DNA of 64,000 nucleotides. Origin: Pseudomonas syringae. GTDB taxonomy: Bacteria > Pseudomonadota > Gammaproteobacteria > Pseudomonadales > Pseudomonadaceae. The stretch covers positions 124,001 to 188,000 of the forward strand of contig NZ_LGSI01000068.1 in the NCBI RefSeq assembly GCF_001698815.1, given 5' to 3'. Made by a program: the position numbers and the translations under genes. The notes under the pieces are model-generated. The model saw only the letters and a list, made by a program, of their open reading frames with translations. It did not search any database and was not told where the DNA came from. Shown here one piece after another: positions 41,658 to 50,236 of the stretch (the first letter of the stretch is position 1; every line of letters starts with the position of its first letter).

Positions 41658-44132
41658 GTGCCGGACACCGATCTTCATCCTCATGCCGAGCTGGAACTGA
41701 CACCCGCTGATCATCTGCCTTTCTTCAAACGCCTGATGGCCCGGCTGCTGGGTAAATCCCTGACACGACTGGGCTCGCAACACAGCCCTTCATGGTCCCA
41801 AGGACACGCCGACGGTTATCTGAATGGCCATTTGCAAGGCGTTGATGAGGGTTATGCCGAAGGGCATCTGGACGGGATTGAGCAAGGTCGGCAGGTGCTG
41901 GTGATCCGCGACACGCGCCCCAGCGAACATCGCGGGCCGAAAGTCGACGATCATCTGTTCGACGATTGGCGCCTGCCGCTGAGCGCCGAACTGAAGAAAG
42001 CGATCAAGACCGATGTCGCGCTCAAGCTGCCGCCCCATGCGCAGCCCAGTGCGGCGCAGTGGAAGATGATTTTCAGCGACACCCCTTCAACCTATGTGAT
42101 TGCGGGCGCAGGCGCGGGTAAATCCACTTCGCTGGTATTGCGCGTCCTGGTCCTCAGTCATTACCTGGGATTCGAGCTGGACTCGATGACCGTAGTGACC
42201 TTCACCCGCGAGTCGCGCAAGGACTTCGTCAACAAGCTGATCGAGATTTTCGGCTTCTGGGGCCATGACCTGAGTCAGAAGCAGGCGCGCGAGCTGGTAC
42301 GAACCTTCCATTCTCGGATCTTGCCACTGGTGCGCAGCCTGCCGGGTTTCGAACAGCTGGCGGCGTTCGAGAATCTCGGCAGCCAGTCGACCGTTGGCCT
42401 AGAGGAGGGCGCTGACAGCAACCCTTTCGATTTACGCATCAATGACGCGCAACGTCAGCAGTTGAATCTGTGTTATCGCGACCTGTACGCCAGCAACGAG
42501 CGGTTCCGCGAAGTCATGGCACCGCTCTACCGGCAGGCGCTGCAACTCAAGGAACTTGAGCGCGACCATCCGGACGTACAAAAGCGTGTCACCGTGACCG
42601 AGCTGTCGGCCAAGCGTGATGAAGAATTGTGCGACACCATTGAAGACTTGTGGATTCGCGCCAAAGCATGGCCAATCAAAGGCATCGAGCCGATGCGCCA
42701 GACGGTGGAGATCAACGGATTCGGTTTTCACCTGCACGGGTATATCGCCGAATTGGACGCCTGGGTGGTTCTGGGCTTCGACCCATCGGAAGACCAGCAG
42801 CTGAAACGTCCGGGGGCGAAATTGCCGGTCTGGGCTGAGTGGGTCATCAAACGCACCCTGTTTCAAGCTTTCTGCCGCAAACCTTTGATATGGTTGGAAA
42901 GCTATGAGGCTGGTGGCCGGGTTCTACAATCGCTTTCCGGCGCTGCGGTAGCCGGGCCGGGGTTTGATTACAAGGTCAAAGGCGAACTTGGCGCTGCGCC
43001 GCTGCTGGACAGTTTCGTGGCTGCGGCGAGCTTCATCGAAAATCTTGGCCTCGATGTGCCCGCTGCCGTGGCCGAAATGAGCTTCGCGAAAGACGATCCT
43101 GATCGCTACTTTTTCGAGGCGCTGAGCTTGTTCTGGAAAGCCTTCGAAACTCACCTGCTGGCGCAGACTCCGCCGGTCATGACCTATAACCGGATGTTTG
43201 CCCTGTTTGGCGAAAATTCTCCGGAAAACCTGAAAGTTGTAGGTGATGCGCAGCTCAGGCCACTTTCGCACTTGATGATCGATGAATTCCAGGATGTGTC
43301 GCCACAGATCGTTTCGTGGGTCCGGGCGAGTCTTCGGGAAATACGCCGGCGAGGTCCGGCGTTGCACATCGGGCGCACGGCCCAGCACGCCTCGCTGTTG
43401 TGTGTCGGCGACGACTGGCAATCGATCTACGGCTGGCGCGGCAGCTCACCCAAGTTCTTCATGGAATTCCCCAAGGAGTTTTCCTCGCCGGCAACCACCA
43501 AAGTGATGCTCAGCGAGAACTATCGCAGCCATCAGCACATCATCGACGCTGCCGAACATATCGTTCGCGCCGCACCGGCCATCGCTGGCAAAAAAGCCCG
43601 TGCCTGCGGAGCCGCGCAGGAGTTACTGCCGGTCACCGTGCTGAATCGTGAGGATCAAGCGCTTGAAGCGCGTTTGATGGAACATTACAAGGACGGCGAT
43701 TCGATTCTATTGCTGTACCGAAAAAGCAGTGAGAAAGCGTCTTTATCCAAAGAGTTACAAGCACTTATTAATGCAGACTATGCGCAGTCGCCCGAGCAGC
43801 GTCGCTTCAAGCAATTGACCTATCACAGCGCCAAGGGGCTGCAAGCCGATGCGGTATTCCTGCTGGGCGATTGCCAGCATCTGACCCATTCGCCCTACAA
43901 AAACCAGCTGTATCGCCTGGCCGGGCTGGGTAACGATGGCGATACAGACGCATTCGATAACGCGCAAAAAGATGAGGTGATGCGCCTGGCCTATGTCGCG
44001 ATCACCCGCGCCGTTCGTCACTGCTACTGGTTTATCGATGGCAGCGCGAAAGAGGGGGCGAATGTCACCAAAGCGTCGGATCGGATCGACGCTGGCAAGG
44101 TATTTTTCGAGGATTTGCGCCACAAAACCTGA
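41658..44132 (+). CDS. UvrD/Rep-like SF1 helicase with N-terminal GX3 repeats
   Basis: An 824-aa protein starting at GTG 41658, with GGAG six bases upstream. Walker A is AGAGAGKST (149-157). Walker B is MIDEFQDVSPQ, motif III is CVGDDWQSIYGWRGSS, motif IV is LSENYRSHQHI, and motif V/VI is TYHSAKGLQADAVFLLG and YVAITRAVRHCYW. Between motifs lies a region with DLWIRAKAWPIKG and FHLHGYIAELDAWVV that may be a further accessory domain. Residues 49-77 hold glycine at every fourth position (49, 53, 57, 61, 65, 69, 73, 77). This GX3 pattern recalls the Yae1 deca-GX3 motif and is unusual in a helicase. Confidence 0.88.
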   Translation: MPDTDLHPHAELELTPADHLPFFKRLMARLLGKSLTRLGSQHSPSWSQGHADGYLNGHLQGVDEGYAEGHLDGIEQGRQVLVIRDTRPSEHRGPKVDDHLFDDWRLPLSAELKKAIKTDVALKLPPHAQPSAAQWKMIFSDTPSTYVIAGAGAGKSTSLVLRVLVLSHYLGFELDSMTVVTFTRESRKDFVNKLIEIFGFWGHDLSQKQARELVRTFHSRILPLVRSLPGFEQLAAFENLGSQSTVGLEEGADSNPFDLRINDAQRQQLNLCYRDLYASNERFREVMAPLYRQALQLKELERDHPDVQKRVTVTELSAKRDEELCDTIEDLWIRAKAWPIKGIEPMRQTVEINGFGFHLHGYIAELDAWVVLGFDPSEDQQLKRPGAKLPVWAEWVIKRTLFQAFCRKPLIWLESYEAGGRVLQSLSGAAVAGPGFDYKVKGELGAAPLLDSFVAAASFIENLGLDVPAAVAEMSFAKDDPDRYFFEALSLFWKAFETHLLAQTPPVMTYNRMFALFGENSPENLKVVGDAQLRPLSHLMIDEFQDVSPQIVSWVRASLREIRRRGPALHIGRTAQHASLLCVGDDWQSIYGWRGSSPKFFMEFPKEFSSPATTKVMLSENYRSHQHIIDAAEHIVRAAPAIAGKKARACGAAQELLPVTVLNREDQALEARLMEHYKDGDSILLLYRKSSEKASLSKELQALINADYAQSPEQRRFKQLTYHSAKGLQADAVFLLGDCQHLTHSPYKNQLYRLAGLGNDGDTDAFDNAQKDEVMRLAYVAITRAVRHCYWFIDGSAKEGANVTKASDRIDAGKVFFEDLRHKT

Positions 44133-44135
44133 GGC

Positions 44136-44393
44136 TCAGGACGCGTTCAACACTCTGGATGGGCGGAACGACTCCAGTTCCGCTTCGATCGCCTCGATAA
44201 TCAGCTCCACCTCCGTCGCATTCATCACCGTTGCGCAAGGCAGGCCTGCGATGGCGATGACTGTTTCGCCGCTGGCGCGATCGAAAAGTCGGGCAACCAT
44301 GCTGCTGGGTGCATCCATGGTGGCTTCGAAGCCGACCGGGTGGAAGTACCAGCGCATCAGCTGGCAAGCATTGGGGAACGTGACTTTGTTCAT
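44136..44393 (-). CDS. DUF1652-family small protein
   Basis: An 85-aa protein. It opens with a conserved pattern for this Pseudomonas family (CQLMRWYFHPVGFEATM), followed by a D-x-A-S-G-E turn and a C-terminal helix (EVELIIEAIEAELESF). No enzymatic motif is seen and the function is unknown. It is convergent with the helicase gene with a 3-base gap. Confidence 0.75.
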   Translation of the reverse strand: MNKVTFPNACQLMRWYFHPVGFEATMDAPSSMVARLFDRASGETVIAIAGLPCATVMNATEVELIIEAIEAELESFRPSRVLNAS

Positions 44394-44748
44394 TCAGCCC
44401 ACCTCGTCTACATCAGCACTGGCAATTGCTCCAATGGGTAGGGAAGGACCGGTCGAGATGGCCAGCGAAAGCACGTGTTGACCTGGAAGCGGGGTCTTGG
44501 GGAAGATTCCCACAATGGTCGGGGCGCTTTCCTGATAAGAAATCTGAACAGTCCTATCGAGAAACAAAAATAGCACTGCATCGGTTACAAACAGAAAACT
44601 TTTTTCCCGATGGGGCGAAGTTTTGCATTTTTATGATCCAGGTCATGTTGGTTATTCCTTAAACATCTTTCAGAACGGGCCGACGGCCCATTCTGGCTTG
44701 AAGGTATGCCGAGATGCGCTGGAGCGAGGCTTGCCCGCGATGAGGTCT
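44394..44748. other. 355-base gap downstream of kguD
   Basis: The gap holds a stem at 44672-44694 (AGAACGGGCC with GGCCCATTCT, one mismatch), which may end the kgu transcript although there is no clean T run. The rest is upstream sequence of the DUF1652 gene. I see no supported gene. Confidence 0.4.
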
Positions 44749-45732
44749 TTAGCGCCGTGCCTCCCAACCCTTCGGATTAACCAGATTCGCCGGCTTCTCA
44801 CCCTGGAGCGCACTGATGAGATTGTCCACTGCGCAGCTGGCCATCGCCTCGCGGGTTTCATGGGTTGCCGAGCCCATGTGCGGCGTCGCCACGACATTGT
44901 TCAGCCTGAGCAAGGGCGAATCGCTGGCCAGCGGTTCGCGCTCGAACACATCGAGCCCCGCCCCGCGTATCTGGCCGCTTTGCAGCGCCTCAATGAGCGC
45001 CTGCTCGTCGACCACCTTGCCCCGCGCGATATTGATCAGAATGCTTTCCGAGCGCATCAGGGCCAGTTGGTCCTTGCCGATCAATCCCTCGGTTTCAGCG
45101 GTCAACGGCACCGTCAGGCAAACAAAGTCGGCTTCGCGCAACAACGCCTCAAGGCTGCGATAGCCCGCATTGAAGCGGGCTTCCACGGCCGGTTTGGGGG
45201 AATGGCTGTGATACAGCACCGGCATGCCGAAACCGAAATGGCCGCGTTGGGCCAGTGCCTCGCCGATCCGGCCCATGCCGATGATGCCTAACGTCTTGCC
45301 ATGCACATCGCTGCCGAAATGCGCGGCGCCGATGTTCTGCTTCCAGTCACCATTGCGCACCATATTGGCCAGTTCGACCACCCGCCGTGCCGTGGCCATG
45401 ATCAGCGCAAAGCCGGTATCGGCGGTGGTTTCAGTCAGCACATCCGGGGTATTGCACAGCGCAATACCCCGGCGGTCCAGATCCTCAATGTCGTAATTGT
45501 CCACGCCGACCGAAACAGTGGAGATCGCCTCCAGCTGCGGCGCGAGGTCCAACAAGCGTGCATCGAGCTTGAGGCTTGCGCCCAAAAGCCCCTGCGCATA
45601 AGGCAGGGCCGCGCGCAATCGGGCGAAATCGTCACGTTTGGGATCTTCGATAAACGTGACTTCAGCGTGGGCTTGCAAACGCTCCATGAGCGGGGGCGAC
45701 AGTTGCTTGTAGAGAACGACATGCTTTTTCAT
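44749..45732 (-). CDS. kguD: 2-ketogluconate-6-phosphate reductase (D-isomer 2-hydroxyacid dehydrogenase)
   Basis: 327 aa from the ATG at 45732. The Rossmann motif GIIGMGRIGEALAQRG binds NAD(P). The catalytic Arg is in NIARGKVVDEQAL, the Glu in VFEREPL, and the His in PHMGSATHETRE. In the kgu pathway it reduces 2-keto-6-phosphogluconate to 6-phosphogluconate. It is the last gene of kguE-kguK-kguT-kguD, 16 bases after kguT; a longer frame to 45792 would overlap kguT and is rejected. Family members alone would be called GhrB-like; the operon fixes the name. Confidence 0.92.
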   Translation of the reverse strand: MKKHVVLYKQLSPPLMERLQAHAEVTFIEDPKRDDFARLRAALPYAQGLLGASLKLDARLLDLAPQLEAISTVSVGVDNYDIEDLDRRGIALCNTPDVLTETTADTGFALIMATARRVVELANMVRNGDWKQNIGAAHFGSDVHGKTLGIIGMGRIGEALAQRGHFGFGMPVLYHSHSPKPAVEARFNAGYRSLEALLREADFVCLTVPLTAETEGLIGKDQLALMRSESILINIARGKVVDEQALIEALQSGQIRGAGLDVFEREPLASDSPLLRLNNVVATPHMGSATHETREAMASCAVDNLISALQGEKPANLVNPKGWEARR

Positions 45733-45748
45733 CGTGGATATTTCCCTT

Positions 45749-47065
45749 TCAAGGATGGGCCGGGGCGCGGGGAGCATTGCGCTGGTCAGCAACAGGCTTG
45801 GTTTTGTTGTCTGGCCTGAGCATCAGGGTCAGGAATACCGACATCAGTAACGAGCCGCTCATGAACAGATACGAAGCGCTCAGGGTTCCGGTCACGCCAT
45901 TGAGGTAACCCACCAGATACGAGCCAGCAAACGAACCCAATGCGCCGAGACTGTTGATCAGTGCCATGGCACCGCCGGCCACATTCGACGGCAGGATTTC
46001 CGGAACGATGGCAAAGAACGGCCCATAAGGCGCATACATGCAGGCACCGGCAATCACCAACAGCGAATAGGACCACCAGAAATGTTCAGTGCCCAAGGCG
46101 TAGGAACCGTAGAAGGCAATCGCGGCCAGCAACAACGGCGGCCATACAAACAGTTTGCGCTTTTGCAGTTTGTCCGAGGCCCAGGACACCACGATCATGC
46201 CGATCACGGCAGCCAGATAAGGCAAGGCCGACAACCAACCGGCCTCAACCATGTCCATCTGCATGCCTTTTTTCAGAATGGTCGGCAGCCACAGCACGAA
46301 GCCGTACACGCCGATGCTCCAGCAGAAGTACTGCGCTGCGAGCAGCAACACTTTTGGCGAGCGAAACGCCTCAGCGTAGTTTTTGACCGGTTTGATGCCG
46401 ACCTGCTCGGCGTCCAGGCGCGCTTGCAGTTCGGTTTTTTCGGCTTCGCTGAGCCACTTGGCCTGGGCAGGACGCTCGTCCACCAGACGCCACCAGATAA
46501 ACGCCCAGATAACGGCTGGCAAGCCTTCGACGATAAACATCCAGCGCCAGCTGAAATGGGCTACGAGATAACCGGAAACCACTGACATCCAGAGCATGGT
46601 CACCGGGTTGCCGAGAATCAGCACGGTATTGGCCCGGGAGCGCTCGGCGCGAGTGAACCAGTAGCAGAGATAGACCAGCATGGCGGGCATTACGGCAGCT
46701 TCAACCACACCAAGCATGAAGCGAATGCCGATCAGCATGTAGGCATTGGAAACAATGCCGGTCAGCGTCGCGAGGCTGCCCCACAGAATCAGGCTGACAA
46801 AAATCAGCTTTTTCACGCTTTTCTTCTGCGCGTAGATCGCTCCCGGCACCTGAAAGAAGAAGTAACCGAGGAAGAACAGTGCGCCTAGCAATGACGACAT
46901 GCCGGGCGTGATGTGCAGGTCTTCGGCCATGCCGGATGCCGCAGCGAAGCCATAGTTGGCCCGATCCAGATAGGCCAGGCTGTAAGTGATGAAGACGATG
47001 GGCATGATCCACAACCAGCGACGTTTCAAGCCGCTGGTTTTAACGCTATCGAGTAACTTTTCCAT
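45749..47065 (-). CDS. kguT: 2-ketogluconate transporter (MFS)
   Basis: A 438-aa inner-membrane permease of the anion:cation symporter family, with twelve predicted hydrophobic segments. LDRANYGFAAASGMAEDL, the region after TM1, is characteristic of sugar-acid transporters. AGGAG lies six bases before the ATG. It imports 2-ketogluconate, which Pseudomonas forms periplasmically from glucose. It lies between kguK (65 bases upstream) and kguD. Confidence 0.92.
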   Translation of the reverse strand: MEKLLDSVKTSGLKRRWLWIMPIVFITYSLAYLDRANYGFAAASGMAEDLHITPGMSSLLGALFFLGYFFFQVPGAIYAQKKSVKKLIFVSLILWGSLATLTGIVSNAYMLIGIRFMLGVVEAAVMPAMLVYLCYWFTRAERSRANTVLILGNPVTMLWMSVVSGYLVAHFSWRWMFIVEGLPAVIWAFIWWRLVDERPAQAKWLSEAEKTELQARLDAEQVGIKPVKNYAEAFRSPKVLLLAAQYFCWSIGVYGFVLWLPTILKKGMQMDMVEAGWLSALPYLAAVIGMIVVSWASDKLQKRKLFVWPPLLLAAIAFYGSYALGTEHFWWSYSLLVIAGACMYAPYGPFFAIVPEILPSNVAGGAMALINSLGALGSFAGSYLVGYLNGVTGTLSASYLFMSGSLLMSVFLTLMLRPDNKTKPVADQRNAPRAPAHP

Positions 47066-47130
47066 TTCGATCTCCTGAGCTTTTTGTTGTTGTCGCAGCA
47101 GGTACGGTTATTCAGTTGAGCAGGGCTGGT

Positions 47131-48096
47131 TCAGACCAGTTCCGCCAGTTTTCGGCTAATGGGCAGGGCCGCGTCGAGCGCCGCGCGTGACGGCAGGCCT
47201 TCCATATCGCCGCGACTTTGCACGGCCTGGCTGCCGATCCAGTTGCCCCGGGCCACGGCCTGGGCAAAACCCTGGTTTTCCAGCAGGGCGCTGATCACGC
47301 CGACGGCGAAACCATCTCCGGCGCCGACGGTGTCAACGACCTGGTTGACCGGTACGCCAGCGACAAACCCCTGGTCGCTTTGCGTGCGGTAATACGCGCC
47401 GTTAGCCCCGAGCTTGATCACCACCGCTTCGACGCCCTGATCCAGGTAGAACGCGGCAATGTCCGGCGGATCTTCATAGCCAGTGAGCACCAGGCCTTCG
47501 GCCAAGCCTGGAAAGACCCAATGCGCCAGGCTGGCGAGGTAGTTGATTTCGTTGATCATGCGCGCTTGGTTCGGCCACAGGGACGGGCGCAAGTTAGGAT
47601 CGAACGACACACTGCGCCCGGCGTTATGCATGCAGGTCATCAATTCCCGGGACAGGTCACGGCAGCTGCCCGACAGCGCAGCCGGGATGCCGGTTGCGTG
47701 CAAATGCCGGGCGTCGAGCAGGCGCGGTTCGATGTCCTTGAGCGACAGGCGACTGGCTGCCGAACCCTTGCGGAAATACTCCACGACAGGATCTGCGCCC
47801 TCCAGCTCCCGGGACTTGAGCTGAAAACCGGTAGGGTGCAGCGGGTCCACTGTCACGTGCTGACAACTCACGCCTTCGCGCTGCAGGCTGTCAACGACGA
47901 AACGACCCAGCGAGTCATCACCGACGCGGCTCAGCCAGGCAACCTTGAACCCCAGGCGCGCCAGGCCGATGGCAACGTTGCTGTCGGCACCGGCAATGCG
48001 TTTCTCAAAATGGCTGACCTGAGCCAGATCGCCAGGCTGCTCCGCGACGAACATCGCCATGGTTTCGCCGAATGAAAGGATATCGATCTCAGACAT
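47131..48096 (-). CDS. kguK: 2-ketogluconate kinase (PfkB family)
   Basis: A 321-aa ribokinase-type sugar kinase. The opening motif is SFGETMAMFVAEQPGDL, the glycine-rich substrate motif is RIAGADSNVAIGLARLG, and the C-terminal PfkB signature with the catalytic base is VVDTVGAGDGFAVGVISALL. It phosphorylates 2-ketogluconate to 2-keto-6-phosphogluconate. Its start overlaps the end of kguE by eight bases, so the two are translationally coupled. Confidence 0.93.
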   Translation of the reverse strand: MSEIDILSFGETMAMFVAEQPGDLAQVSHFEKRIAGADSNVAIGLARLGFKVAWLSRVGDDSLGRFVVDSLQREGVSCQHVTVDPLHPTGFQLKSRELEGADPVVEYFRKGSAASRLSLKDIEPRLLDARHLHATGIPAALSGSCRDLSRELMTCMHNAGRSVSFDPNLRPSLWPNQARMINEINYLASLAHWVFPGLAEGLVLTGYEDPPDIAAFYLDQGVEAVVIKLGANGAYYRTQSDQGFVAGVPVNQVVDTVGAGDGFAVGVISALLENQGFAQAVARGNWIGSQAVQSRGDMEGLPSRAALDAALPISRKLAELV

Positions 48097-48886
48097 GGCT
48101 CAATACCTCCCGCTGCTGAATTTGCGAATCCGGAGCGAGGCGAGCCAGGATGTCCACCTGCTGGCGGGTGATCGCCAGCAAATCGTCACCTTGCAACGGG
48201 TATTCGATGGCACGCGGGACGGCGTCCGGCATATACGCCAGCAGTTGTCGCCATGCAGGCAGGTCAGCCTCGGCAGGCGGGATCGCAACCAGCTTGTCGC
48301 TGGCATTGCGGGTCACGGCCTTGAAATGCACGTATTGCACAAAGCGGCCCAGTTGCTGCGCGGCGCTGATCACATTTTGGTCCTGCCATTGCCAATTACC
48401 GACATCGAAGGTCATGCCGATGTCCAGGCTCAGGGCCTCTACCTGCGCGAAAAAACGGCAGAAAGGCGCGATTATTCCGCCATGGGCCGTCTGGTCGTTC
48501 TCCACCAGCAATTGCACATCGTGGTGGGCCAGTTCCTCACTCAGCGTCTGCAAATCACAGGCGTCAGTGAAGTGACCGAGAGAAACTTTCAGCCACTTCG
48601 CCCCGCAAACATGGGCCCGCTGCAGGGTGACGGCCAGTTGTGGATTGGGTTGTGTCTGATCAGCCAGCCACAATTCCAGCGGTGCCGAATACAGGCACTC
48701 CAGGCCTTGAGCCTGAATCGCGAGGGCCAGTGCGGGAAAATCCTCAAAAGTGAACAGCTCCTCGCGCAACTCGATGCGCGAAACGTTGCTATCAACAAGC
48801 AGTGGAATAAAGGCGGCTTGCCCGCGCTGACGAACCAGATCGGCGCCAAAGCTTGAAAGACTGATGGAGACGGGATTCATGTGCAT
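48089..48886 (-). CDS. kguE: Sugar phosphate isomerase/epimerase family protein KguE
   Basis: A 265-aa TIM-barrel protein of the xylose isomerase-like family. The metal/acid positions are in WLKVSLGHF, LLVENDQTAHGG, GMTFDVGNWQW and YVHFKAV. The start at 48886 (MHMNP) fits AGAGGA eight bases upstream; the second Met at 48880 is less well placed. It is the first gene of the kgu operon, 14 bases downstream of a PtxS palindrome. Its exact reaction in 2-ketogluconate use is not settled. Confidence 0.9.
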   Translation of the reverse strand: MHMNPVSISLSSFGADLVRQRGQAAFIPLLVDSNVSRIELREELFTFEDFPALALAIQAQGLECLYSAPLELWLADQTQPNPQLAVTLQRAHVCGAKWLKVSLGHFTDACDLQTLSEELAHHDVQLLVENDQTAHGGIIAPFCRFFAQVEALSLDIGMTFDVGNWQWQDQNVISAAQQLGRFVQYVHFKAVTRNASDKLVAIPPAEADLPAWRQLLAYMPDAVPRAIEYPLQGDDLLAITRQQVDILARLAPDSQIQQREVLSHV

Positions 48887-48899
48887 TATTTTTATCCTC

Positions 48900-48913
48900 T
48901 GAAACCGGTTTCA
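48900..48913. promoter_or_regulatory. PtxS operator upstream of kguE
   Basis: TGAAACCGGTTTCA is a perfect 14-base palindrome and equals the remembered PtxS recognition sequence. It lies 14 bases before the kguE start codon and 42 bases after the ptxS stop, so it should repress the kgu operon until 2-ketogluconate is present. Confidence 0.9.
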
Positions 48914-48954
48914 TTTTTTACGGTAAAAATTGGATGAGACAGCAGTTGTTCATG

Positions 48955-49986
48955 TCAGGAACGCGGTCGAGTCGAGCCGCGCACAATCAATTTCGCTGGA
49001 AAGTCGAACAGCCGGCTGGGTGCCTGATCGCCACGCAGCCGGTTGAGCAGGCATTCGAATGCGGTAATGCCGATGTCATGGGTTGGCTGGGCGAGGGAAG
49101 TTATGCCGCTGCCCACCAAGGGATACCAGTCCAGTTCGTCCAGGGCGATCAGGCCGATATCGTCGAAAAGGTCGCAACCCAACTCACGAAGCAGGCGGGT
49201 GGATGTCAGCGTCGCCACGCCATTGGCCGTGAACAGCGCCTTGGGGCCGGGGCCCGGTGCGGCGAAAAAGGTTCGCAGATTGTCGGCCAGTTGCTCATCG
49301 GTTTGCGTGACCTGGCCACGAAGCCTGGGTCGCTGCGCTATCAGGCGGGTGAAGGCTTCCATTCGTTCCAGGCGGGAGCTGGTACCGTCCTGCTGCTCGC
49401 TGACCAGCAGAATGTCGCGGTAGCCGCAGCTTTCAAGATGATCGATGGCTTGTTGCACCGCTGCGCTGTTGTCCAGTCCAACCAGATCGCTGTCCAGCTG
49501 ATCAACCCGGCGATCCACCAGGACCATGGGCAACTCGCGATGCAAATCGCGCAGCTCATCAAGATGATGTCCGAGGGTATTCACGATCAAACCCTCGATG
49601 TTGTAAGAGCGCAGCGCCGCCAGATGCAGGCGTTCCTGCTCGTCATCGCGATCGGTATTGCACACCACAAGGCTGTAACCGTGACGTCGGCAGGCGGTTT
49701 CAACACCGTGCATGACGGCAATGGAATAGGGGTTGCGAATATCGGCGACGAGCATGCCGATCAACCGCGTGCGACCGCGTTTCAGGCCGCGGGCCATTTG
49801 ATTGGGGCGATAACCGAGGGTTTCGATGGCTTGTTCGATGCGCAAGGCAATGGCATCGGAGAGTAATTGCCGGTCGTCGCCAATGAAACGCGAGACGCTG
49901 GCCTTGGATACACCGGCCAGATCGGCAACATCATTCATGGTCACACGCACACGCGGCGACGGAGGAAAGCTACTCACATTGAACAC
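48955..49986 (-). CDS. ptxS: LacI-family regulator PtxS
   Basis: A 343-aa repressor. The N-terminal LacI helix-turn-helix is MNDVADLAGVSKASVSRFI, followed by the hinge helix (YRPNQMARGLKRGRT). The periplasmic-binding-like effector domain covers the rest. It lies just upstream of kguE on the same strand, with matching palindromes before kguE and before itself, which fixes the identity. It releases DNA on binding 2-ketogluconate. In P. aeruginosa ptxR is its divergent neighbour; here an MFS gene takes that place. Confidence 0.94.
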   Translation of the reverse strand: MFNVSSFPPSPRVRVTMNDVADLAGVSKASVSRFIGDDRQLLSDAIALRIEQAIETLGYRPNQMARGLKRGRTRLIGMLVADIRNPYSIAVMHGVETACRRHGYSLVVCNTDRDDEQERLHLAALRSYNIEGLIVNTLGHHLDELRDLHRELPMVLVDRRVDQLDSDLVGLDNSAAVQQAIDHLESCGYRDILLVSEQQDGTSSRLERMEAFTRLIAQRPRLRGQVTQTDEQLADNLRTFFAAPGPGPKALFTANGVATLTSTRLLRELGCDLFDDIGLIALDELDWYPLVGSGITSLAQPTHDIGITAFECLLNRLRGDQAPSRLFDFPAKLIVRGSTRPRS

Positions 49987-50007
49987 CCTGTTGGATTTAT
50001 TGGCGGG

Positions 50008-50031
50008 CTATGTCACGAGCTATGTCACGGG
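50008..50031. repeat. Tandem 12-base repeat before ptxS
   Basis: GCTATGTCACGA is followed directly by GCTATGTCACGG. The pair sits between the ptxS start codon and the PtxS operator. It could affect spacing or mRNA start; no binding protein is known to me. Confidence 0.5.
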
Positions 50032-50034
50032 CTC

Positions 50035-50048
50035 TGAAAACGGTTTCA
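50035..50048. promoter_or_regulatory. PtxS operator upstream of ptxS (autoregulation)
   Basis: TGAAAACGGTTTCA differs by one base from the perfect kguE operator. It is 49-62 bases upstream of the ptxS start, consistent with autorepression. Confidence 0.82.
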
Positions 50049-50236
50049 GAAAACACCAAAGCCGCGCTCACGTCAACACGGCGCCGGATGAAAGGCGGTA
50101 TTTGTGGGTCTGGCACCGGATCAATACCCAATCCTGCCCAGCGTATTGGCGTGACAGTTTTATGAAAGAAGGGTTGTCAGGCCGCATTCCAGAGCCTCAT
50201 GCTGCACGTCCGTTTTGTAACCGGCTGTTTCTCGAA

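Noticed and set aside
49826..50236. Extended N-terminus of the MFS transporter
   Set aside because: The frame runs back through ptxS antisense and the operator; the transporter fold begins only after 50237.
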